NCBI RefSeq assembly: GCF_025567305.1
Contig: NZ_JAOQJP010000007.1
Span: forward strand, 62,001 to 126,000
Direction: 5' to 3'
Source of the DNA: Lentihominibacter butyricus
GTDB taxonomy: Bacteria > Bacillota > Clostridia > Peptostreptococcales > Anaerovoracaceae
DNA length: 64,000 nt
The position numbers and the translations under genes were made by a program. Below are positions 33,556 to 42,689 of this stretch, piece by piece. A model generated the notes under the pieces. The model ran no database searches, was not told the origin of the DNA, and saw only the letters and a list, made by a program, of their open reading frames with translations. How positions within the stretch are numbered: the stretch's first letter is position 1; every line of letters starts with the position of its first letter.

Positions 33556-34413
33556 TCAGTCGATGATCTTCAGGTTTTTCAGTGAAAGATCGAGGATTGG
33601 TGCGGAGTGAGTCAGTGCTCCGCTGGAAACGTAGTTGACGCCTATGTCGGCGAGCCTTGCGATGTTTTCCCTGGTGATATTTCCGGAGCATTCGGTCTCT
33701 GCACGGCCGTCTATCATCTCGACTGCTTTTTTCATATCATCATCAGTCATATTGTCGAGCATTATGATGTCTGCTCCGGCTTCGAGAGCCTCGCGGAGCA
33801 TTTCCAGATCTTCGACTTCGACTTCTATCCTGCGTACGAACGGTGCGTATTCTCTGGCTCTCTTTACAGCAGCAGCGACGCCTCCGGCTGCATTGATATG
33901 GTTATCTTTGAGCATCACACCGTCAGACAGATTATATCTGTGATTGTGACCGCCGCCGGCTCTTACGGCATATTTTTCAAATATGCGCATGTTAGGGGTC
34001 GTCTTTCGCGTATCGAGAAGCTTTATCCCCGTACCTTCCAGCATGCGTGTCATTTCGTTTGTATAAGTGGCTATCCCGCTCATTCTCTGAAGAAAATTGA
34101 GCGCTGTGCGTTCACCGGACAGTATCGCGCGTGCACTGCCTTCGACAGTAGCGATATGCTGTCCTGCAGTGACCGCATCGCCGTCGGAAACGAATGCATT
34201 AACAACAGTGCTGTCGTCAAGCATACTGAAGACTCTGCTGAATACATCGAGACCTGCGATTATGCCGTCTCCCTTGCAGAGAAGCTGCGCGGAAGCACGG
34301 CTGCTGCTTTTCACTACTGAATTAGTGGATACGTCCTCCGAAGAGATGTCTTCGCGCAGAGCTGATGCGATCAGCGGATCCATATTGGTGCGCATAGTTA
34401 TTTCATCTATCAT
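33556..34413 (-). CDS. nadC: Nicotinate-nucleotide pyrophosphorylase (quinolinate phosphoribosyltransferase)
   Basis: The 285-residue enzyme makes nicotinate mononucleotide from quinolinate and PRPP, the third step of de novo NAD synthesis. Diagnostic motifs: NFLQRMSGIAT, LDTRKTTPNMR, GGGHNHRYNLSDGVMLKDNHI and the C-terminal VNYVSSGALTHS. Overlaps the end of nadB by 4 bases (ATGA), indicating coupled translation. Last gene of nadA-nadB-nadC. Confidence 0.97.
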   Translation of the reverse strand: MIDEITMRTNMDPLIASALREDISSEDVSTNSVVKSSSRASAQLLCKGDGIIAGLDVFSRVFSMLDDSTVVNAFVSDGDAVTAGQHIATVEGSARAILSGERTALNFLQRMSGIATYTNEMTRMLEGTGIKLLDTRKTTPNMRIFEKYAVRAGGGHNHRYNLSDGVMLKDNHINAAGGVAAAVKRAREYAPFVRRIEVEVEDLEMLREALEAGADIIMLDNMTDDDMKKAVEMIDGRAETECSGNITRENIARLADIGVNYVSSGALTHSAPILDLSLKNLKIID

Positions 34414-35747
34414 GCTGATTCCTTTCTGTCCTTTTTGATGGCTTCAAGTATCTGTTTCTTGCTGTTTTCCGAGTATGCCGCCATATCGAGATATTCATGC
34501 AGATCCAGTCCGTATACATCGGCGATCTCATCAAGAGAAAGGTCCGCGTATCCCTCGTATCGAGACGGACTGTCTTTGCCTGCAGACCGCTGAGCGGTCA
34601 TGTGCATGGCTGCACTTTCCGCGAACACCAGGCTTTCCAGAAGTGAATTGCTGGCGAGCCGGTTGGCGCCGTGAACACCATTGCAGCATGTCTCTCCTGC
34701 CGCGTACAGATGCTCCATCGATGTGCGGCTGTTGAGATCGACATCGACCCCGCCCATGAAATAATGCTGTGCAGGGACTACAGGGATCCATTCTTTCGTT
34801 ATGTCATAGCCCTCCTGCATACACTTTTCATAGATGTTCGGAAAGCGTTTTTTCACGTCGATGTTTTTTATCGGAAGGAGCGACAGCCATACGTGCTCTG
34901 TGCCGTCTTTTTCCATCTGATCGAATATCGCCTTGGAGACGACGTCGCGCGGAAGGAGCTCGTCGACGAATCTGTTCCCGTTTTTGTCGTAAAGCTGTGC
35001 ACCCTCGCCTCTGACAGATTCCGAGATCAGGAACCTCCGCTCGTGCTGCTTCGAGAACAGCGTAGTAGGGTGTATCTGTATATAACTGATGTTTTTCAGT
35101 CTGATGTCGTGCCTGAGCGATATGGCCAGAGCATCCCCGGTCAGATGCGAAAAATTGGTCGAATTGCTGTATATCCCTCCTATGCCTCCGCATGCCCACA
35201 TTACATTATATGCAAATACGGCGCGGAGCTCGCCGCCGGCGTCAGACAGCAGTATGCCGTCGCATGTGTTGTCGCGGCAGAGGATATCGACCATTGTGGT
35301 ATTGGTCACGACTGTGACATTGTTTCGTCTACCGACCTGCGACAGGAGCTTGTTTGTTATCTCACGGCCGGTGATATCGTCGTGGTAGAGTATCCTGTTC
35401 GTCGAGTGAGCGCCTTCTCTGGTAAATGAGAGATGCCCGGAATCGCTTTCGAATTCCACTCCGTAGCCGATGAGCTCCCGGATCACTCTTCGAGAGTTCC
35501 TTATCATGAAATCCACGGATTCCGCACGGTTTTCGTAGTGACCGGCGCGCATGGTATCTTCAAAAAAACTGTCGTAGTCATCGTCGCTTTTCTGAACGCA
35601 TATGCCTCCCTGGGCGAGGAACGAATCGCTTTCTTCAAGATCACCTTTTGTTATCATCAGTATTTCCATATCTCCGGGAAGATGCAGAGCGGTGAAGCAT
35701 CCGGCTACACCTGTCCCGACGATTATAACATCATATTTGTTTTTCAT
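34410..35747 (-). CDS. nadB: L-aspartate oxidase
   Basis: The 445-residue FAD enzyme oxidises L-aspartate to iminoaspartate (anaerobically with fumarate as acceptor) for NadA. The FAD fold opens with VIIVGTGVAGCFTALHL (about residues 6-22); SFLAQGGICV, AHSTNRILYHDDITG and the substrate region HYFMGGVDVDLNSRTSMEHLYAAGE are present. It is about 90 residues shorter than E. coli or B. subtilis NadB, missing most of the C-terminal helical domain; short forms also occur in other anaerobes, and the reading frame looks intact. Confidence 0.95.
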   Translation of the reverse strand: MKNKYDVIIVGTGVAGCFTALHLPGDMEILMITKGDLEESDSFLAQGGICVQKSDDDYDSFFEDTMRAGHYENRAESVDFMIRNSRRVIRELIGYGVEFESDSGHLSFTREGAHSTNRILYHDDITGREITNKLLSQVGRRNNVTVVTNTTMVDILCRDNTCDGILLSDAGGELRAVFAYNVMWACGGIGGIYSNSTNFSHLTGDALAISLRHDIRLKNISYIQIHPTTLFSKQHERRFLISESVRGEGAQLYDKNGNRFVDELLPRDVVSKAIFDQMEKDGTEHVWLSLLPIKNIDVKKRFPNIYEKCMQEGYDITKEWIPVVPAQHYFMGGVDVDLNSRTSMEHLYAAGETCCNGVHGANRLASNSLLESLVFAESAAMHMTAQRSAGKDSPSRYEGYADLSLDEIADVYGLDLHEYLDMAAYSENSKKQILEAIKKDRKESA

Positions 35748-35771
35748 GATATCTCAGACCTTCTTTCTGCT

Positions 35772-36680
35772 TTACTCAGAAAGCTCCAGCATCCGCTTCA
35801 TCGGAGCGTGAGCTCTTTTCATGAATCCTTCGTCCATTATGACTTCAGTGACTTCGTTTTCGAGGGCGTCGATGACTTTGTCAAGAGAGATCTTTTTCAT
35901 ATTCGGACATATCTGCATGTTTCCGGCAGTGTAGAATATCTTGTCAGGGTTTTTCTTTTTGAGCTGATAGAAAACGCCCATTTCGGTGGAAATGAGGAAT
36001 TCTTTGTGATCGCTTTCTGTCGCATAGTTGATGATGCCGGATGTGCTTCCCACATAGTCTGCAAGTTCAGTGACTTCAGGGCGGCATTCCGGGTGTACGA
36101 GCAGCAGAGCATCGGGACGTGCCTTTTTCGCTTCGATGACCTGTTCGCGCAGGAGATTGTGATGCACGTGGCAGTATCCGTCATTGAAGATGAAATTCTT
36201 TTCAGGGAGCTGGTCTGCTATGTAATGTGCGAGGTTCTGGTCGGGGATGAAATAGATGTTCTTTTCCGGCAGAGCCTTTACGATCTTCAGCGCATTCGAC
36301 GAAGTGACACATACGTCGCTGTGTGCCTTCAGCTCAGCTGTGGAATTCACATAACAGACTACAGCCAGATCTTCGTATTCGGATCGTACTTCCTGTATCC
36401 TTTCCACATCGGCCATGTGAGCCATAGGACAGTCGGCATCAGCGGCCGGCATCAGCACTTTTTTCCCTGCATTGAGTATCTTCGCGCTTTCACCCATGAA
36501 AGACACACCGCAGAGCACGATGATGTCAGCGTCGACCTTGGTCGCCATGTCGCTGAGATAGTATGAATCGCCTATGTAGTCTGCGATGTCCTGAACTTCA
36601 TCAGGAACGTAGTAATGAGCCATGATGACTGCGTTTTTTTCTTTCTTAAGATCCTGTATCCTGCGAATCTTTTCATTCAT
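35772..36680 (-). CDS. nadA: Quinolinate synthase A
   Basis: The 302-residue [4Fe-4S] enzyme condenses iminoaspartate with dihydroxyacetone phosphate. Cluster ligands are likely the cysteines in VLCGVSFMGES, VHPECRPEVTELAD and GNMQICPNMKKIS; the start of the first domain reads AVIMAHYYVPDEVQDIADYIGDS. Start set at 36680 by AAAGGAG with 8-base spacing; the frame is open for 78 further upstream codons with no ribosome site and through the promoter. First gene of the nadABC operon. Confidence 0.97.
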   Translation of the reverse strand: MNEKIRRIQDLKKEKNAVIMAHYYVPDEVQDIADYIGDSYYLSDMATKVDADIIVLCGVSFMGESAKILNAGKKVLMPAADADCPMAHMADVERIQEVRSEYEDLAVVCYVNSTAELKAHSDVCVTSSNALKIVKALPEKNIYFIPDQNLAHYIADQLPEKNFIFNDGYCHVHHNLLREQVIEAKKARPDALLLVHPECRPEVTELADYVGSTSGIINYATESDHKEFLISTEMGVFYQLKKKNPDKIFYTAGNMQICPNMKKISLDKVIDALENEVTEVIMDEGFMKRAHAPMKRMLELSE

Positions 36681-36794
36681 GATATAAACTCCTTTGTCGG
36701 TATCCGCCGGCAGAAGCGTATCCTGCAGTACCGGATACCATGATAAGCTGTACGTCAAATTGTAAAGAGTATAACATTTTACAGGAAAATAAAC

Positions 36795-36824
36795 AAGACA
36801 AATGTCTTTAAAGGTGTCAAGACA
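36795..36824 (-). promoter_or_regulatory. Paired TGTC/GACA dyads upstream of nadA, candidate NiaR-type operator
   Basis: AAGACA-AA-TGTCTT (36795-36808) and TGTC-AA-GACA (36815-36824) are two adjacent inverted repeats just upstream of a nad promoter read on the minus strand as TTGTTT-N17-TATACT. NiaR (YrxA), the niacin-responsive repressor, controls nadABC in Bacillus and Clostridia through sites rich in TGTC/GACA half-sites. The exact match to its consensus is from memory. Confidence 0.5.
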
Positions 36825-36955
36825 GCAAGTAAAGCAGATATTTCTGCAAATCAGCTGCACGTTTTGCAAAATACAGGTGCACGGACAGGTGAAAGATGGT
36901 AAAATAATAGACAAATTTTATATATGTTAATGTTTTGAACAAAAGGAGGCATCTT

Positions 36956-38332
36956 GTGTCAGTGGCACTAAGTCTTGTTCTTGTAGTATTTTTTCTTTTG
37001 ATGAACGCGTTTTTCGTGGTAGCCGAATTTTCTCTCGTCAGAGTGAGAAAGTCGCAGCTGCAGATAGCTGAGGAGGAAGGAAAAAGCGGAGCGAAAGCGG
37101 CTCTTCTCGTTGCTAATAATGTAAATGCATATCTTTCGGCATGCCAGCTCGGTATAACGCTGGCTTCACTTGCTCTCGGATGGCTGGGAGAACCGGCTGT
37201 ATCCGAGCTGATACGTCCGGCTGTAGCGATGCTGAACATACCTGAATCGGCAGTTTCAGCGATAGCTGTAGCGGTGGGATTCGCACTGGTGACAGCGCTC
37301 CATATAGTGGCCGGCGAGCTGATACCTAAATCTCTTGCGATATTTTCGACGGACCGCTACGCGCGCTTTACAGCTCTGCCGCTCGTATGGTTCTACCGGA
37401 TAACGGCACCGGTGATGTGGCTGTTCAACTCGGTCACGAACGGAGTCATGAAGCTGATGGGGCATGACGATCCCACAGAGCAGGAGGTATATACAGAGGA
37501 AGAGATCCAGCTGCTGATCGACGAAAGCACGAAAAGCGGTCTGATCGATCCGAAACAGAATGAGTTCGTGGACAACATATTCGAAATGTACAACAAGGAC
37601 GTGTGCTCGATAATGACGCCGCGAACGGATATGGAGTGCTTCGACCTGAATCTCCCGTACAGGGAGAATCTCGAGATGATAAAAAGATGCAAGTATACGA
37701 GATATCCCGCATGCCGCGGAGACAAGGATCACATAGAAGGCTTCATACATATAAAGGATCTTTACTGGAATGACGAGAAGATCAGCGGAACGAACTATGA
37801 GAATCTGCCGGTGAGGGAGATCATCGCGGTGTCCGAGACGCTTCCTGTCGAGAGGCTTCTTCAGATCATGCAGGACAAGGACTCGAAATTCGTGCTTGCG
37901 GTGGATGAATACGGCGGCACGGCAGGTATCGTGACCTTTTCCGATGTGATGGAGCAGATCTTCGGAAGTCTGGATGATGAATACATACAGAACGAGGAAT
38001 CGGAGGTAGTGTTCCTGAGCTATGACAGCTTCCTGATAGACGGATCGCTCCCTGTGGCGGAGCTGATCGAGCTGATGGGGTTCGAACCCGACAAGGCCGA
38101 CGAATGCGAGACCGCAGCAGGCCTGCTCCTGAATATTTTCGACAAGATCCCGTCTGAAGGTGAAGATGTTTCGGTGGAAGGCAAAAATATAAAGGTGACG
38201 TTCACCGTCCTGGCAATGGACAGGAGACGTATAGACAGGATAGGCGTGAAAATCGAAAAACAGCAGGCGGAAGGCGCCGGCGCAGCTTCGGAGTCAGGCG
38301 GGGACGCCGTGGAAAAGGGCAGCGATCTGTAA
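36956..38332 (+). CDS. CNNM/CorC-family membrane protein (hemolysin-related, UPF0053)
   Basis: The 458-residue protein has an N-terminal CNNM/DUF21 domain with about 3-4 membrane helices (to about residue 175), a CBS pair (about 195-330, with MTPRTDMECFDLN and VDEYGGTAGIVTFSDVMEQIFG), and a C-terminal CorC_HlyC domain. Relatives export Mg2+ or Co2+, or act in their homeostasis. GTG at 36956 is the probable start, 7 bases after GGAGG; a TTG at 36935 precedes the ribosome site. It is transcribed divergently from nadA. Confidence 0.93.
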   Translation: MSVALSLVLVVFFLLMNAFFVVAEFSLVRVRKSQLQIAEEEGKSGAKAALLVANNVNAYLSACQLGITLASLALGWLGEPAVSELIRPAVAMLNIPESAVSAIAVAVGFALVTALHIVAGELIPKSLAIFSTDRYARFTALPLVWFYRITAPVMWLFNSVTNGVMKLMGHDDPTEQEVYTEEEIQLLIDESTKSGLIDPKQNEFVDNIFEMYNKDVCSIMTPRTDMECFDLNLPYRENLEMIKRCKYTRYPACRGDKDHIEGFIHIKDLYWNDEKISGTNYENLPVREIIAVSETLPVERLLQIMQDKDSKFVLAVDEYGGTAGIVTFSDVMEQIFGSLDDEYIQNEESEVVFLSYDSFLIDGSLPVAELIELMGFEPDKADECETAAGLLLNIFDKIPSEGEDVSVEGKNIKVTFTVLAMDRRRIDRIGVKIEKQQAEGAGAASESGGDAVEKGSDL

Positions 38333-38376
38333 ATCGCACACGCTGATATTTAAACCGCCTTATGAATAAAAAAATC

Positions 38377-38405
38377 TTGCATAACGTCTTATAAAATAGT
38401 ATAAT
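38377..38405 (+). promoter_or_regulatory. Sigma-A promoter of rpsU-yqeY
   Basis: TTGCAT (38377-38382), 17-base spacer, TATAAT (38400-38405). Confidence 0.75.
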
Positions 38406-38474
38406 AGCAACGTTATAGGCAAGCCGTTCTTAGGTTTACAAAGATTTCTGTAAAGTCAGGAGGTGAAACGGGAA

Positions 38475-38654
38475 ATGGCACAGGTAATAGTAAGAGAAAA
38501 CGAAAGCTTAGAAAGCGCTTTAAAGAGATTCAAGAGATCTTGCGCAAGAGACGGAGTTATGTCTGAGCTCAGAAAGAGAGAACATTACGAGAAACCAAGC
38601 GTAAAGAGAAAAAAGAAGTCTGAAGCTGCAAGAAAAAAGGCTAAGAAGTACTAG
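38475..38654 (+). CDS. rpsU: 30S ribosomal protein S21
   Basis: This 59-residue basic protein of the small subunit platform begins MAQVIVRENESLESALKRFKR and ends in a lysine-rich tail (KRKKKSEAARKKAKKY). Start at 38475 follows AGGAGGTG; an in-frame GTG within the ribosome site is rejected. Paired with yqeY as in most Firmicutes. Confidence 0.97.
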   Translation: MAQVIVRENESLESALKRFKRSCARDGVMSELRKREHYEKPSVKRKKKSEAARKKAKKY

Positions 38655-38687
38655 TTCGCAGACAGACCGGAATAAGAGGTGTTTTAA

Positions 38688-39140
38688 TTGACCTTAAAAG
38701 AGAGACTTAACGCTGACTTTAAGGAAGCGATGAAGAACAAGCAGAAAGTCCGCAAGGACACTATAAGCTTTGTAAGAGCTGCTATAAAGCAGTTCGAAGT
38801 GGATAACAGGGAAGAAATCGACGATGCAGGTATTGCATCCATTTTAGCCAAACAGGTGAAAATGCGAAAAGACGCCCTCGCTGATTTTGAATCAGCCGGT
38901 AGAACGGATCTTATAGATGCTTATAACGCAGAAATCGAAGTTCTTACAGAGTACATGCCTAAGCAGCTCAGCGCAGATGAGATCGCGGATATCGTGAAGG
39001 AGACTGCAGCGGCTATGGGTGTGGAACAGGGCAGCGGCAAAGCGTCCATGGGCAAGCTCATGGGAGCGACGATGCCTAAAGTCAAGGGAGTTGCAGACGG
39101 CAATGATGTAAAAGCTGCTGTGGAGCAGTTCCTTGGATAA
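38688..39140 (+). CDS. yqeY: YqeY/GatB-tail domain protein
   Basis: A 150-residue soluble helical protein resembling the C-terminal tRNA-binding tail of GatB, seen in LKERLNADFKEAMKNKQKVRKDTISFVRAAIKQFEV and KASMGKLMGATMPKVKGVADG. Its function is uncertain, possibly linked to amidotransferase or tRNA. TTG start, 6 bases after AGAGGTG. It sits 33 bases after rpsU, a conserved pairing. Confidence 0.93.
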   Translation: MTLKERLNADFKEAMKNKQKVRKDTISFVRAAIKQFEVDNREEIDDAGIASILAKQVKMRKDALADFESAGRTDLIDAYNAEIEVLTEYMPKQLSADEIADIVKETAAAMGVEQGSGKASMGKLMGATMPKVKGVADGNDVKAAVEQFLG

Positions 39141-39169
39141 ACATACAACATATAGATAATGTTTGCCAG

Positions 39170-39206
39170 GCGGTGATGATATTGAAAGATATCATCACCG
39201 CTTTTT
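39170..39206 (+). terminator. Terminator of rpsU-yqeY
   Basis: A perfect 13-bp stem GCGGTGATGATAT/ATATCATCACCGC (39170-39182, 39189-39201) with a 6-base loop, then TTTTTAT. Confidence 0.95.
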
Positions 39207-39367
39207 ATATGTTTTTGGAATTTTCTTGGAATTTGCTGTTGTAATCACGCATTTTAAGATGGTATAATTTTTTACGAATCACGATATCGGGAGATTTGTC
39301 GATATTGGCAGCATTCATATGGAATAGTATTTATTATGAGATCATGACACTTGAGAAAGGAAGAGAG

Positions 39368-40750
39368 ATGAAGAAGGTTTTTTCTTTGATATTGTCTTTC
39401 ATGATCGCAGCGGCGATCGTGGTGCCGGCAATGACAACGGAAAGTGAAGCGGCTTTCAGCGCAAGGACTACTGTACCGGAATACGGTTCAGCGGCAGGTT
39501 CTGCATATTACTATACTAACAGCAATATATTCTACAGCTCCGGATACGGACCTAATCAGGTGAAGAGAAGCGACGGAAAGTATGTTACGGGAAACTGCAC
39601 GTGGTATGCGTACGGCCGTGCCAGCGAGATACTGGGAAGGACCTTCAACTCGAACTTCCGATGGGATGCGTCGAGATGGTGGGACATCAACAAAAAAGGA
39701 AACTACTACCCTTACGGAAGCACTCCTAAGGTCGGAGCTATCGCATGCTACAGCACGCATGTAGCGATCGTTGAAAAAGTAGTCAACGGCCAGCCGTATG
39801 TATCGGAGTCGAGTTGGACGCTTTCATCATCAAGGCCTGCGTCGGCATCGGATATCGTGTTCCATTACGGTACTCCGTGGAGCAGCAGTCTCAAGGGATA
39901 CATATATATAACAGATGACACGTCGACTCCTGATGAGACCGTCAGCGTCGACTACAGCGTAAAGATCACAGACAGTGACCTCAACATGAGGACAGGCCCG
40001 GGCACTGAATATACAAGGATCGGATATGTCAAGCAGGGTACATACAAGGTCGACAGTGAGTGCGGCAACTGGGTGAGACTCGCTGACAGCGGCTACTGGG
40101 TATGCAAAAGCTATGTTACGAAAGTAGAGACGAAGCCGAGTGATACTGTAGATACAGGAACTGACACGAACTACAAGGTGAGCATCACGACTGTAAATCT
40201 CAATATGAGAACAGGTCCGGGAGTATCATACACGAGAAAAGGATATATCAATCCGGGAACCTATACTATAGTCAAGACTACGGGAACCTGGGGACTCGTT
40301 CAGGAGACCGGCTACTGGGTATGCCTGGAATACACGACGAAGGTGAGTGACGATGGCGGAAACAGCGGAGGAAATACCGGCAGCAGCTATCAGGTAAAGG
40401 TAAATACCGCTGCACTCAACATGAGGACAGGTCCCGGAACGAACTACAGCTCCAAGGGACTCCTGCTGATAGGCAGCAAGTGCACTATAATAGATACCAA
40501 GGACGGCTGGGGCCAGATGAGCGAAAACGGCTACTGGATCAAGCTTGAATACACTACTCCTGTCGATGCAGAGTACAATGTCAAGGTGACAGACAGCGAC
40601 CTCAACATGAGGACAGGCCCTGGAACATCGTATACCAGAAAGGGATACGTATCTCCGGGAGTGCATACTATCGTAGAGACAGACGGAGGCTGGGGCAAGC
40701 TCAAGAGCAACGGCTACTGGATCAAGCTGTCGTACACTACAAAAATATAA
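39368..40750 (+). CDS. Secreted CHAP-domain peptidoglycan hydrolase with four SH3 repeats
   Basis: The 460-residue secreted protein has a signal peptide (MKKVFSLILSFMIAAAIVVPAM...), a CHAP amidase/endopeptidase domain (about residues 50-185) with catalytic Cys in GNCTWYAYGRA and His in YSTHVAIVEKV, then four bacterial SH3 domains (about 195, 275, 350 and 410 onward), each with the LNMRTGPG signature, joined by Thr/Asp- and Gly/Asn-rich linkers. It should bind and cut wall peptidoglycan during growth or separation. Start fixed by AAAGGAAG before the ATG and the signal peptide; upstream open frame is spurious. Confidence 0.93.
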   Translation: MKKVFSLILSFMIAAAIVVPAMTTESEAAFSARTTVPEYGSAAGSAYYYTNSNIFYSSGYGPNQVKRSDGKYVTGNCTWYAYGRASEILGRTFNSNFRWDASRWWDINKKGNYYPYGSTPKVGAIACYSTHVAIVEKVVNGQPYVSESSWTLSSSRPASASDIVFHYGTPWSSSLKGYIYITDDTSTPDETVSVDYSVKITDSDLNMRTGPGTEYTRIGYVKQGTYKVDSECGNWVRLADSGYWVCKSYVTKVETKPSDTVDTGTDTNYKVSITTVNLNMRTGPGVSYTRKGYINPGTYTIVKTTGTWGLVQETGYWVCLEYTTKVSDDGGNSGGNTGSSYQVKVNTAALNMRTGPGTNYSSKGLLLIGSKCTIIDTKDGWGQMSENGYWIKLEYTTPVDAEYNVKVTDSDLNMRTGPGTSYTRKGYVSPGVHTIVETDGGWGKLKSNGYWIKLSYTTKI

Positions 40751-40809
40751 GTGCTGCGCAAATGATGCGGTACAAATGATGTATTTCAATAAATAGGAAT
40801 TGATGCTAT

Positions 40810-40850
40810 GATAGCCTGCTTACATATATGTTAAGCGGGCTATCGTTTTA
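40810..40850 (+). terminator. Terminator of the CHAP-SH3 gene
   Basis: GATAGCC-GCTTA pairs with TAAGC-GGCTATC (one mismatch), followed by GTTTTAT. A partial A-run is absent on the left, so it acts on the plus strand. Confidence 0.85.
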
Positions 40851-40919
40851 TATGATGCGTGCATATCAGCAGCTGCAAGGCAGCCGGTGCGGGGATGCGG
40901 CGCATCCGGGCGGTGTTTT

Positions 40920-42689
40920 ATGTTTTTACCTGTAAATAAAGAAGATATGAAAAAGAGAGGCTGGGATCAGGTCGATTTCGTGCTGGTGACGGGAGATGCG
41001 TATGTCGATCATCCGTCCTTCGGAACGGCTATAATCAGCAGAGTGCTGGAGTCGCACGGGTTCCGCGTGGCGATACTGTCACAGCCTGCATGGGATGATG
41101 CGCATGATTTCAGGCGCTTCGGAAAACCCAGACTCGGGTTTCTGATAAACAGCGGCAACGTGGATTCGATGGTGAACCACTATTCGGTGTTCAAGCACAG
41201 GAGGCGCAGAGATGTATATTCGCCGGGCGGCAAAAGCGGCAGGCGGCCGGACCGCGCGGTGATAGTCTACTGCAACCGTGCACGCGAAGCTTATAAAGAT
41301 GTGCCGGTGATAATAGGCGGGCTCGAAGCCAGCCTCAGGAGACTGGGACATTATGACTACTGGGACAACAAGGTCAGGAGATCGATACTGATGGATTCCA
41401 GAGCCGATATACTGATATACGGGATGGGGGAGCATGCGTGTGTAGAGATCGCTGAAGCTCTCGAAGCCGGGATACAGGCTCAGGATATAACGTGGATAAA
41501 CGGCACATGCGTGAGGATGAAGGATCCGTATATCCAGGATGACGACGTGATCCTTCCTGATTTCGAGTCCATAAAAACCTCGAAGGAAGAGTACTGCAGG
41601 AGCTTTGCACTTCAGTACAGGAGCAACGAACCCGTAAACGGCAGACGGCTGATAGAACGTTACGACAATAACAGTTACATTGTCCAGAACCCGCCGCAGC
41701 CCCCTCTGGAGCGCGATGAACTGGACATACTGTACGAGCTGCCGTTCATGCGCGACTACCATCCTTCATACGAAGAAGAGGGCGGAGTCCCTGCGATAGA
41801 AGAAGTCAAGTTCAGCATAACGGCAAACCGCGGATGCTTCGGCGGGTGCGCGTTCTGCGCGATCACATATCACCAGGGCAGAGAAGTCAGGAGCAGGAGC
41901 AAGGAATCGATAGTGCAGGAGGCAGAACTGCTGAAGCAGCAGGATGGATTCAAGGGATACATCCATGACATCGGCGGGCCGACTGCGAATTTCCGCAATC
42001 CGTCGTGTGAAAAACAGAAAAAGTACGGCATGTGTCAGCACAAGGACTGTCTGTTCCCGAAGCCATGCAGCCAGCTTGAAGCCGATCATACCGAATATAT
42101 CGACGTGCTGAAAGCGGTGCGCGAACTCGACGGCATCAAGAAAGTATTCATAAGATCAGGTATAAGATACGACTATATGCTCGCGGACAAAGACAAGAGC
42201 TTCATGAAGGAACTCTGCATGCATCATGTCAGCGGAGTGCTCAAGGTGGCGCCGGAGCACATCTCGCCGAGAGTGCTGAAGAACATGAGGAAGCCTGCAA
42301 AGGAAGTGTTTGACAGATTCAGCGCGGAATACAGCAGGATGAACAAAAAGCTGGGAAAGAAACAGTACATGATACCGTACTTCATTTCCTCGCACCCTGG
42401 CAGTACGCTGCAGGATGCCGTAGAGCTGGCGCTTTACATGAAAGAGACGGGATTCGTGCCGGATCAGGTGCAGGATTTTTACCCGACACCGGGGACTCTG
42501 GCGACATGCATGTACTATACTGAGATGGATCCGTTCACGATGAAAAAGGTATATGTGGCAAAAACCGAAGAGGAAAAGAAGATGCAGCGGGCGCTGATGC
42601 ATTTCAATAAGCGTGAGAACCGCAAAACGGTCATAAAGGCGCTGCAGAAGGCCGGCCGTGAAGACCTCGTGGAGGTGCTGCTGAGATGA
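40920..42689 (+). CDS. YgiQ-family radical SAM protein
   Basis: The 589-residue protein opens with MFLPVNKEDMKKRGWDQVDFVLVTGDAYVDHPSFG (B12-binding-like fold) and carries the radical-SAM motif CFGGCAFC (about residue 306) in VKFSITANRGCFGGCAF, then the family's IHDIGGPTANF and C-terminal Cys-containing region. The YgiQ reaction is not established. Start at 40920 fits the family N terminus though the ribosome site is weak (GGCGGTG, 4-base spacing). Its stop overlaps the start of a DNA methyltransferase gene (ATGA). Confidence 0.92.
   Translation: MFLPVNKEDMKKRGWDQVDFVLVTGDAYVDHPSFGTAIISRVLESHGFRVAILSQPAWDDAHDFRRFGKPRLGFLINSGNVDSMVNHYSVFKHRRRRDVYSPGGKSGRRPDRAVIVYCNRAREAYKDVPVIIGGLEASLRRLGHYDYWDNKVRRSILMDSRADILIYGMGEHACVEIAEALEAGIQAQDITWINGTCVRMKDPYIQDDDVILPDFESIKTSKEEYCRSFALQYRSNEPVNGRRLIERYDNNSYIVQNPPQPPLERDELDILYELPFMRDYHPSYEEEGGVPAIEEVKFSITANRGCFGGCAFCAITYHQGREVRSRSKESIVQEAELLKQQDGFKGYIHDIGGPTANFRNPSCEKQKKYGMCQHKDCLFPKPCSQLEADHTEYIDVLKAVRELDGIKKVFIRSGIRYDYMLADKDKSFMKELCMHHVSGVLKVAPEHISPRVLKNMRKPAKEVFDRFSAEYSRMNKKLGKKQYMIPYFISSHPGSTLQDAVELALYMKETGFVPDQVQDFYPTPGTLATCMYYTEMDPFTMKKVYVAKTEEEKKMQRALMHFNKRENRKTVIKALQKAGREDLVEVLLR

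Noticed and set aside
35433..36566. 377-codon forward frame across nadB and nadA
   Set aside because: Antisense to two nad genes and across their junction; no motif or ribosome site.
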